A stretch of DNA of 64,000 nt from JAMZMI01 sp049115715 (GTDB taxonomy: Bacteria > Bacteroidota > Bacteroidia > Cytophagales > Cyclobacteriaceae). Position 1 is the stretch's first letter; each line of letters begins with the position of its first letter. The translations under genes and the position numbers were made by a program. Shown one piece after another: positions 8,233 to 16,012 of this stretch. Location of the stretch: assembly GCA_049115715.1 (NCBI GenBank), contig JAGDZQ010000019.1, positions 62,001 through 126,000 of the forward strand, written 5' to 3'. Under the pieces are notes generated by a model. The model had not been told where the DNA came from. It made no database searches and was given only the letters and a program-made list of their open reading frames with translations.

Positions 8233-10659
8233 ATGAAAACATCAACCTTAATTTTTTACATAATATTTTCATTATTTGGGTCAACCTTACTTGCACAGGG
8301 ATCAATTTCTGGAAAGATCCTCGATGAGAATGATACTAAAGTTTCCTTCGCTACCGTGATCCTGTTAAATCAGGCTGATAGCAGCATGGTAAAAGGGGTT
8401 ATATCAGACGCTGAGGGATTATTCAAATTTAGCGATGTGAAAGCAGGTGGTTTTTATGTTCAATCGAGTTTTGTTGGTCATGATTCGTACGAATCTGATG
8501 TCTTTACGTTTGACGGGCAATCTGATTTCGTACTCCCAGATATTCGACTAAAATCAAACGCAAAGCAGTTAGATGATGTCGTAGTAGAAGCGCAAAGACC
8601 GATTATAGAAGTTCAGCCTGACAAGACGGTTTTCAATGTGGAAGGTAGCATCAACGCAAAAGGAAACACAGCACTCGAGCTTCTAAGAAAATCTCCTGGT
8701 GTCATGGTGGATAATAACGAAAACCTGATGATCCAGGGGAAAAATGGCGTTCAGGTTTATATCGACGGGAAGCGCTCCCCTCTTAGTGGAGATGACTTAG
8801 CCATCTTTCTTAAAAACCTTCAATCAGATCAGGTGGATGCTATAGAAGTAGTCACAAATCCCTCTGCTAAGTATGACGCTGAAGGCAATGCAGGTATCAT
8901 CAACATTCGCTTGATTAAAGATCGAAGTGTAGGAACAAATGGATCTGTAAACTTGGGTTTCAGATATGGGGAAAATCCTAAATATAATGGGTCATTAAAC
9001 TTAAATCATCGTACAAAATGGTTTAATGCATACGGATCATACGGAGTATTCACCGGAGATAATGAAAGCAACTTCTTTCTGACTCGAGAATTGAATGGTG
9101 TGTTTTATGATCAGGTAAACAGGGTGATTAACTCAAACGAAAATCACAACTTCCGATTCGGAACAGATTTCTTTATCAATAAAAATATAACTGTAGGTTT
9201 TCTTGTAAACGGAAACCAAAACGAGAATAACAGCTACTCGAATTCCAACACGGACATATCAGCTACGTCTGACATGGTTTTGGATAGCATACTAATAGCC
9301 TCAAATGACAACCTTGGAACAAGAGACAATACGAACTATAATGTGAATTTTGTTTGGCAGATTGACAAGGAAAAGTCTCTTTCTATAGATTTAGATAAAG
9401 GAATGTTTAAGAATCGAACATCATCTTTCCAACCAAATACCTATTTCTTACCGGATGGAACTACTGTACTCCAATCTCGAATATTTAGCAATATAACGCC
9501 TACTGATATAGACATCTATACAGCCAAACTGGATTATGAAATGAATCTTCTTGAGGGCAAGTTTAGCGCAGGGCTCAAATCAACGAATATCAAAACAGAC
9601 AACACTTTGAACAATTTTGATATTGTGGAAGGGGTCTATATCAAGAACGTCAATCAGAGCAACAATTTCGTCTATTCAGAACGTGTCAATGCAGGGTATA
9701 TATCCTGGCAAAAGCAACTTGCTGAGAAATGGAATTTCATGGCGGGGTTGAGAGCTGAACATACACATTCTGATGGAGATCTGACTAGTGAAGTGCCTAC
9801 AGACGATGAAAACGTAACAAGAAACTACCTTGATCTATTTCCATCAGGAGGGTTGACATACAATGCAAATCCAAAAAACAGCTTTCGCATTAACTACTCC
9901 AGACGTATTGATAGACCTAATTATCAGGATTTGAACCCTTTCGAGTTTCAGCTTGATGAATTGAGTTCGAGAAAGGGGAACCCATGGCTCAGGCCTCAGT
10001 ACTCCAATAGTTTTGGATTCACACATACTTATAAATACACGCTCAGCACAAGCTTGAACTACACGGTTACAAACGATGTAAGTACTCGAATCACTGAAGC
10101 GGCAGGAGAAAACTCGGCTCGACTCGTTTTTGTCAATCTGGCTCGTCAAACAAATCTTGCTTTGACAGTAAGTTATCCCTTCAGCGTCAAAGAGTGGTGG
10201 AACGTGTATGCTACGGCGACAGGTTACAGATTGCACAATGAAGCCAATATTGAGGGTGACATCATTGATCTAACTACTGTTTCAATGAACTTCTACGGAC
10301 AGAATACTTTCACTCTTCCCAAGGGCTTCAAGTTCGAAGTATCGGGATGGTATAATGCTCCTGCGATATGGGCTGGAAACTGGACTACCGACGCGCTTTT
10401 TGATGTCTCGGCAGGATTATCAAAAGAGCTTTTCAAAGGAAAAGGAAACCTGAAAGTTTCTGTCAGCGATATCTTCTATGAAAATGGATGGAGTGGAGAA
10501 AGTAACTTTGGAGAACTTAGAATGACTGGAAGAGGAAACTGGGAAAGTCGCCAAATACGATTCAACTTCAGCTATGCTTTTGGTAATGATCAGGTAAAAG
10601 CTTCCAGAAAGAGAAAAACAGGGATGGAAGAGGAAAGTAAGCGAGTTGGAGGAGAGTGA
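8233..10659 (+). CDS. TonB-dependent-receptor-like outer-membrane protein (OMP_b-brl_3 type)
   Basis: 808 residues. Signal peptide ending ALAQ-like at about residue 22 (LLAQGS). Then a carboxypeptidase-regulatory-like beta domain (about 23-110, ISGKILDENDTKVSFATV), a plug domain (about 115-235, with LELLRKSPGVMVD and VYIDGKRSPLSG) and a beta-barrel of about 550 residues rich in aromatic and Asn residues. The Lys/Arg-rich tail (KASRKRKTGMEEE) follows the last strand, FNFSYAFG. This is the architecture of the outer_membrane_beta-barrel protein 3 family, related to TonB receptors but usually without a SusD partner. The transported substrate is unknown. No SusD-like gene is adjacent. It seems monocistronic. 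Confidence 0.85.
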   Translation: MKTSTLIFYIIFSLFGSTLLAQGSISGKILDENDTKVSFATVILLNQADSSMVKGVISDAEGLFKFSDVKAGGFYVQSSFVGHDSYESDVFTFDGQSDFVLPDIRLKSNAKQLDDVVVEAQRPIIEVQPDKTVFNVEGSINAKGNTALELLRKSPGVMVDNNENLMIQGKNGVQVYIDGKRSPLSGDDLAIFLKNLQSDQVDAIEVVTNPSAKYDAEGNAGIINIRLIKDRSVGTNGSVNLGFRYGENPKYNGSLNLNHRTKWFNAYGSYGVFTGDNESNFFLTRELNGVFYDQVNRVINSNENHNFRFGTDFFINKNITVGFLVNGNQNENNSYSNSNTDISATSDMVLDSILIASNDNLGTRDNTNYNVNFVWQIDKEKSLSIDLDKGMFKNRTSSFQPNTYFLPDGTTVLQSRIFSNITPTDIDIYTAKLDYEMNLLEGKFSAGLKSTNIKTDNTLNNFDIVEGVYIKNVNQSNNFVYSERVNAGYISWQKQLAEKWNFMAGLRAEHTHSDGDLTSEVPTDDENVTRNYLDLFPSGGLTYNANPKNSFRINYSRRIDRPNYQDLNPFEFQLDELSSRKGNPWLRPQYSNSFGFTHTYKYTLSTSLNYTVTNDVSTRITEAAGENSARLVFVNLARQTNLALTVSYPFSVKEWWNVYATATGYRLHNEANIEGDIIDLTTVSMNFYGQNTFTLPKGFKFEVSGWYNAPAIWAGNWTTDALFDVSAGLSKELFKGKGNLKVSVSDIFYENGWSGESNFGELRMTGRGNWESRQIRFNFSYAFGNDQVKASRKRKTGMEEESKRVGGE

Positions 10660-10668
10660 TTAAGTTCT

Positions 10669-10831
10669 CCCGGAAAACCTAATCGTTAATTCTAACAGAG
10701 TAAATATCGTAGTTGTAGCTTTCAAATACGCCTAGCCCATTTTGGATGTTTGATGAGATTTGAACGGGTTCTGCAAATCCTTCTTCTTCTTCAATTTGTT
10801 GCTGATAATCTGAGGTAATGAGATAATCATA
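10669..10831 (-). pseudogene. Remnant of the 3' end of a DUF4249 gene; left copy of a 163-bp direct repeat
   Basis: This stretch matches 15079-15241 at a constant offset of 4410 bp, with only six differences over the 152-bp coding part. On the minus strand it reads YDYLITSDYQQQIEEEEGF to SYNYDIYSVRIND-stop, the last 50 or so codons of the intact DUF4249 gene at 15089-16009, with the same stop (10679-10681). No start or upstream domain exists; similarity ends at 10831. The 120 bp on to 10965 hold nothing I recognise. It is either the scar of a duplication or integration, or what is left of a deleted paralogue. Confidence 0.88.
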
Positions 10832-10965
10832 AGTATAAAGTATGCTGAGGCGCTCGGATTATTCGTCTAACTCATAACTCTTGTTAAGTATGTATTGCTG
10901 TTCCTAAAGACAAAGCTCCAACTTAATAAGGTCGAAACAACACTTCTGGTGCGCAATAAAAGATG

Positions 10966-12810
10966 CTACGTCCCAGCTTGAAGGATCAGTTTCGATTTGT
11001 CAGCCTTTTTTATTTCGTTTAAAAAGGTGTTGAAAGAATCAAAGTCTTCTCCAGAATACGATCCTTTTCTAAGAATAACCTTTCTTTCAATTTCAACCGA
11101 TCCGTTTTCCAAATCTTTGACATTACACTCATAGGAACCGTAATCGTTCGAAAAAGGTGTTATCTCTGGAACTCTATTCACCCAGAAATTTTCCGGCATT
11201 TTCACAATCACTTTGTCTTCAATAGTAAAGGCACGTTTAATATCTACATATTTCTTGTAGCTGTTATGCACAAAGTATGTATCAACTTCTGGAAAAATAC
11301 TTACTGGAACCAGAAGCTTATTCGAGGTATTCCTGGCCAAATTATTAACCACAATATTCATTTTGCTTGCGTAGACCGGAGATTCATCTTTCCTTTCTCC
11401 GTATGTAAAATCTGAGATGGTAAAGTCTTTGAAGTCAAACTTTGAATAGATGAATTCCTCTCTTTGCTCATCAGTGATAGATTTATAGAGCATGATGTCG
11501 TCATAAAAAAGCCCACCGTTTTCTCTTGAGATCACCATTTTCGCATTTCCATACTCATCCATTTCCATGTCACAGCTTGTCCTAAGAATGTTCACGTCTT
11601 CATCGTATATCGGCGAACGCATTATTTGACTCTTGTCTTTTTCTATCCACAAGACATTGCGATCATCGGTGAAGGTTCCTAGAAAACCCGTTGGAGTAAT
11701 TTGACTTGTGCATTCAAGGTACATGGTGTCCTCCTCTGTTGGGATTCCCAGAAAAACATGGTTGAACTGATAACTAATCATATCCTCTCTAACATCCATT
11801 GCTTCAGAACCAGCTCTTACAAGAATAAAATTGGATTTGACGCCTTTATAGTCCAGCATTGACTTCATATAGTTTGTCAAAGCTTTACAATCGCCAAATC
11901 CTTTCTCATCAACAAAGTTTGCTGGAAGGCTTTTGAAACCTCCAATACCTAGCTGGATGCTCACATATCTTGTTCTTGATTGCATGTACTTGTATATCTG
12001 CTGTACTTGAGCCAAAGTATGTTCATCCTCCAGTTGATCTAAAAAGCTTTTGGTCTCCTGAGTTAACTCATAAGGATCGGAGTTGAGTTCATGAAACCAA
12101 TTGCCATAGGTAGCCCAATTCTCAAAACTTCCTTCATATCCATCCAAAACGAATTGTTTGGGGGCAATTATTACTTTTGGTTGGTTTTGATAAAACTGAT
12201 TTCTCGATATATCATTATCGACAGCATCCAATGCATTGATCTCCCATGCAAAAGTTTCCGTCTTATCCATCGTTTTTTTCGTCGAGGTTAGTTGCCCTTC
12301 TTCATATATATTCAGATCAAAATCCTTTGGTTTATTCAATAGGAGTTTTGCAGATTTCACTTCAACCCTGAAATCATTTTGTGGCATCCAACTTGGGATA
12401 TTCATAAACCCTCTGCCAAATCTTGTTTCAGCTTCTATCAAAATTGTGAAAGGGTAGCTTTGATAATTGGGCTCTAAAACCAAAACTCTCGTATCATCAA
12501 CACTATTTTGTGGATTGAATCCATATCCCTGTGATTCTGCTTTTCCGATTTTCTTTACTTTCTTCCCATTTCGATCATAAACCGTCATTCTTAATTTAGT
12601 GACCTTCGAGAATTTGTCCTCTGCATTGACGTATACGGCATGTTTATACCCCTCTTCCCTGAGAATCGTTACCTTCTTGTATTCTGAAATCAACAATGAC
12701 TCCATACTCTCAATGGTATATACCGTTTCTGAGTTATTAACGATTACATCTTGAGAGAAAAGTACAAGAGGAATTGATAGGCTAAGCAATGCTATTATTT
12801 TTCTCATCAT
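10966..12810 (-). CDS. DUF3857 and transglutaminase-like domain protein, catalytic Cys present
   Basis: 614 residues, signal peptide ending about residue 19 (LVLFSQ). DUF3857 beta domain (about 30-210), then a transglutaminase/protease core: GFGDCKALTNYMKSML with Cys308, FNHVFLGIP with His351, and a following acidic position in YLECTSQ. A beta-rich C-terminal domain follows. The Cys and His are in the expected places, so it may be an active peptidase or transglutaminase in the periplasm; substrate unknown. It overlaps the upstream paralogue by 4 bp (ATGA), so the two are translationally coupled. The pair lies between the 163-bp direct repeats. Confidence 0.85.
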   Translation of the reverse strand: MMRKIIALLSLSIPLVLFSQDVIVNNSETVYTIESMESLLISEYKKVTILREEGYKHAVYVNAEDKFSKVTKLRMTVYDRNGKKVKKIGKAESQGYGFNPQNSVDDTRVLVLEPNYQSYPFTILIEAETRFGRGFMNIPSWMPQNDFRVEVKSAKLLLNKPKDFDLNIYEEGQLTSTKKTMDKTETFAWEINALDAVDNDISRNQFYQNQPKVIIAPKQFVLDGYEGSFENWATYGNWFHELNSDPYELTQETKSFLDQLEDEHTLAQVQQIYKYMQSRTRYVSIQLGIGGFKSLPANFVDEKGFGDCKALTNYMKSMLDYKGVKSNFILVRAGSEAMDVREDMISYQFNHVFLGIPTEEDTMYLECTSQITPTGFLGTFTDDRNVLWIEKDKSQIMRSPIYDEDVNILRTSCDMEMDEYGNAKMVISRENGGLFYDDIMLYKSITDEQREEFIYSKFDFKDFTISDFTYGERKDESPVYASKMNIVVNNLARNTSNKLLVPVSIFPEVDTYFVHNSYKKYVDIKRAFTIEDKVIVKMPENFWVNRVPEITPFSNDYGSYECNVKDLENGSVEIERKVILRKGSYSGEDFDSFNTFLNEIKKADKSKLILQAGT

Positions 12811-14690
12811 GTCTTTTTGAAAGTAATGGACTCATTTAGCTTATCAATCATAAGGCTGTAAAAAGTCTTGAAAACGGGATAATCGGTTGTTTGAATAATC
12901 GGTTGTTTAATCTCAATTTGATACGAAATACTCAACATATCGTCTGTCTGAGTATAGGTAAATGCAAAGTAAGCTTCTTCGTGTTCCGTGGAAATTTGCA
13001 TTTGCTCTGGAAGTTTACTGATCTGAACATTTTTAGGAATTGGGATCAATATGTTTCTAGAAATGCTGAATGGATAATTAAGGTCAACCGGACTAAACCT
13101 TTCATCAGATTTGAATGGATTATCCAAGTCATATGTCAATATAAAAGGATTGAATGCGATTTCATTGCCTAAATCATCCATATTCGCCGAGACATCCATT
13201 TCGATAGTTTCAGTTGCTTTCATATTGTCCTCATCTACACTTATCTGCACATCTTCGATACCAAAATCCGAATAAGTATCTTGTAGAGATTTTGCGTATT
13301 TTTCTTCTCCATCGTAATTATCGTAGTTTTCTTTCCACTCAGCATAATTGTACAAATTGTAGGTTCTCCTCATCTTAGCTTTAAGCTCTACTAAATCGTT
13401 CAAAGTTATTTGAACAACACTCTTCTCCTTAGAGTTTAGTTCCGGTTCTAGCACTACCCAGCGTCCTCTTTCCTCGTCGACTAACCACCCATCTCCATTC
13501 AAACATTTTGCCGGTAGTACTCCTGGCTTCACGTTCTTAGCTGCGGCATCCAAAAGGATGTCTTGACCATCGATTCTGGCCAAGCAAACGACGTAGTTTA
13601 GTTTATTCAAACTTGGTCTAAACTTTTTTATCTTTCCATTCGACCTTGTACTAAAAACGACTGGGTAAGCTTCTATATCGCATTTCCTAAGTAGGGATGT
13701 TAAATTCAAGTTTATTTCCGCAACATTCCCTGTATGGTTCTTATTAAAGTTGCCTCGATAATACGCTGTAGCATAAATTGAATTGGAGCCATTCCATTCC
13801 ATATTTGATTGAATATACTCATATGCCAATTTCACTTTTTCGATTTTTTCCCCTTCCATCCCCCTCAATTCTTTGGCTTTTGAATTCAAATATGATGACC
13901 CTGTTTTTAATAATCCTCCGAAATAGGTTCTATCCATGAGAACTTTCCCAACTTTATCCCAAGAAGTCGTGTACTCTTTGTAATAAACACCTGGTATCGA
14001 TACTTGAGATAATTCAAACTCTATTTTAGTAATATGATTATTGAAGTTATCCATGAAAGGTTCTGGCTTGAAAGCCTTTACTTCTGAGGCCTTCCAGTGA
14101 TATCGACCCAAGCTTGTGATATTTTCATATCCATAAAAACTTAAGTCAAAATCAAAATACTGAGATTCTTCAATCAGAAGTTCATTGTACCTTGAGGGTA
14201 TCATCTCTTGAAATCTCCACTCAAATGGGAATCCGAAGTGAGAGTATTCTAGCTCGACTATACTACCCGCTTTCACGTTTGGTAGAAACAGTTTATAGAT
14301 AATAATATCATCAATAACTTCTTCCTCATATACCTCAGAGCGTTTCAATTTATACTCAACGATCTTTCCGTCTTCTAAATTGAAAGTAGAGGCTTTGAAA
14401 GCACCTTTACTTGGAAGGCGGACACTGAAATTTCCATAATCAGCTCCTGTAGATTTTAGAATTTTGATTCTCTGATGTGTAACGAATTTATAGTCTTGCG
14501 TCCTGTAATGGCCAGTACTAAAAAGAACAACAGCAGGGGCTGATGGGTCTGGCTTGTATTCTACCATTTCCATATCTGCCAATGGTATCTTGCCAAATTT
14601 GAAGTTCTTTTTTTGAGCTGTTGAGGTTTCTGCAATAAGTAATATTGCGAAGACAACCATTATTATGGGAGAGTTCTTTTTGTAATTCAT
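12807..14690 (-). CDS. DUF3857 domain protein with degenerate transglutaminase core
   Basis: 627 residues with signal peptide (cleavage near ETSTAQ, residue 26). Same two-domain plan as the following gene, but the nucleophile region reads HTGNVAEINLNLTSLLRKC: where the paralogue has GDC, this has GNV. The His strand reads LNYVVCLARI, with Tyr in place of His. The Asp-like position (ILLDAAAKN) remains. It is therefore probably non-catalytic, a substrate-binding or structural partner. This form is known in Bacteroidota DUF3857 proteins. First gene of a two-gene operon; stop and next start share ATGA. Confidence 0.83.
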   Translation of the reverse strand: MNYKKNSPIIMVVFAILLIAETSTAQKKNFKFGKIPLADMEMVEYKPDPSAPAVVLFSTGHYRTQDYKFVTHQRIKILKSTGADYGNFSVRLPSKGAFKASTFNLEDGKIVEYKLKRSEVYEEEVIDDIIIYKLFLPNVKAGSIVELEYSHFGFPFEWRFQEMIPSRYNELLIEESQYFDFDLSFYGYENITSLGRYHWKASEVKAFKPEPFMDNFNNHITKIEFELSQVSIPGVYYKEYTTSWDKVGKVLMDRTYFGGLLKTGSSYLNSKAKELRGMEGEKIEKVKLAYEYIQSNMEWNGSNSIYATAYYRGNFNKNHTGNVAEINLNLTSLLRKCDIEAYPVVFSTRSNGKIKKFRPSLNKLNYVVCLARIDGQDILLDAAAKNVKPGVLPAKCLNGDGWLVDEERGRWVVLEPELNSKEKSVVQITLNDLVELKAKMRRTYNLYNYAEWKENYDNYDGEEKYAKSLQDTYSDFGIEDVQISVDEDNMKATETIEMDVSANMDDLGNEIAFNPFILTYDLDNPFKSDERFSPVDLNYPFSISRNILIPIPKNVQISKLPEQMQISTEHEEAYFAFTYTQTDDMLSISYQIEIKQPIIQTTDYPVFKTFYSLMIDKLNESITFKKT

Positions 14691-15002
14691 ATAGGCGATG
14701 TTAGTGAATCCAAAGAAATGTAAATTATCTAATTATTCCTAATAGGATTCTCTTGCCTTGGGCTAGACGTATTTAAAAATAGGAGTGCTTATTCCGTTAA
14801 ATTTTAGTCTTCAAAGAGTCTTTTTCATCCTCTTGCCTAATCGCTCATTTCAAACGATGATAGTGGGTGTTCTTTGAAAACTGAAGTTTCTGAGTGCCTG
14901 CTTACCTCCTATCTTTTGCGGAAGTCTGGCTGGGAGAATGTAATCGTATAATACATATAATCAGATAGTTATGCATATGAGGGCAGTTGATTTAGTTAGA
15001 AA
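14691..15002. other. Intergenic region upstream of the transglutaminase pair
   Basis: About 310 bp without a credible gene. It should contain the promoter for the operon reading leftward from 14690. No consensus pair was found. Confidence 0.4.
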
Positions 15003-15088
15003 TGCTATGCAGGTGCCATGCATCAGGGATGGACGTGGAAAGCCCGGAGTGCAACGAGGACTTGAAACAAACAGCCCGCCCGGACGCC
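15003..15088. other. GC-rich element abutting the DUF4249 3' end
   Basis: A locally GC-rich stretch in otherwise AT-rich spacer DNA, with a dyad ATGCA...TGCAT near its left end and repeated GCCCGG/CCCGCCCGG runs near its right end. It directly touches the right copy of the direct repeat and is absent beside the left copy apart from a shared CCCGGA. It looks like a REP-like or mobile-element end, but I cannot name it. Confidence 0.4.
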
Positions 15089-16009
15089 CTAATCGTTAAT
15101 TCTAACAGAGTAAATATCGTAATTGTAGCTTGCAAATACGCCTAGCCCATTTTGGATGTTTGATGAGATTTGAACGGGTTCTGAAAACCCTTCTTCTTCC
15201 TCAATTTGTTGCTGATAATCTGAGGTGATGAGATAATCATAGTAGTCTGTGCTGATGCTTTTCAACACAAACTTGATGGTGACATTTTGAGGTATTTCAA
15301 AGTCTAGTATGGTTGGAATAAGAAAGAGGTCAACTTCAAAAGTTTCTCCATCAAATCCATTGTCAGTAAAGTAAAAATATGGGATACCGTCAATTCCTTC
15401 TGGGCCTGCTCCGAGATTGATATCTACATTGCCACTGGTTTCTACCTTGATGTCTTCTACCAGTAGCTCGTTGAGCTGGCCAGAAACGGCGGTTTCATCA
15501 CAGCCTTGTTCACAGGACTGCACCCAAACTTCGATCGCATAAAAGTTAGCTTGATTTGCAGGGTCAGAAAATGAAAGCGTTGCAGGATAGCCGTATTCTC
15601 CAAAATTGATATTCTGGATGATGCGTGTCAGCTTAACTTCATTGATCAAGACTTTGGCAGGCACATGATTACTGGCGGAGAAGGTCTTTCCGCTTCTGTC
15701 AAACTCAAAACGATAAGTCTTGTCTACGGATGGGATGAGTTGGCTAATGTAGTTGCCTTGTGCATTGACCCCAATGCTCTCAATCAGGTTATTATTTTCG
15801 AATAAATCAATTATCAGTCCTGTGCTTCGCTGAGGGCTTTCGGCGCTTAAGATTGGGGTTGTTTCAAATATGTCTATAGTAATAGGAGCATCTGGTCTAA
15901 AGAAAGAGTAGACAACCAATCCATTGCCGTCCCTAGGCAGCTTGGGTGAGATGGCTGTCTCACAGGAAGCTAGTGATATTATGAGCAATGCGAAGATCAG
16001 ATTTTTCAT
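15089..16009 (-). CDS. DUF4249 family outer-membrane-associated lipoprotein
   Basis: 306 residues with lipobox SLASC (Cys16), then beta-rich sequence typical of DUF4249: early LVVYSFFRPDAPITIDIF, a Ser/Asn/Asp-rich middle with a CEQGCDET Cys pair, and the C-terminal DYYDYLITSDYQQQIEEEE helix. In Bacteroidota such lipoproteins follow a TonB receptor and probably act as its surface partner, as SusD does for SusC. Here it begins 3 bp after the receptor stop. The last 51 codons are duplicated at 10679-10831. Confidence 0.85.
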   Translation of the reverse strand: MKNLIFALLIISLASCETAISPKLPRDGNGLVVYSFFRPDAPITIDIFETTPILSAESPQRSTGLIIDLFENNNLIESIGVNAQGNYISQLIPSVDKTYRFEFDRSGKTFSASNHVPAKVLINEVKLTRIIQNINFGEYGYPATLSFSDPANQANFYAIEVWVQSCEQGCDETAVSGQLNELLVEDIKVETSGNVDINLGAGPEGIDGIPYFYFTDNGFDGETFEVDLFLIPTILDFEIPQNVTIKFVLKSISTDYYDYLITSDYQQQIEEEEGFSEPVQISSNIQNGLGVFASYNYDIYSVRIND

Positions 16010-16012
16010 TTC

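Noticed and set aside
9844..10236. 130-codon frame on the minus strand
   Set aside because: Antisense shadow of the barrel domain of the outer-membrane protein at 8233-10659.
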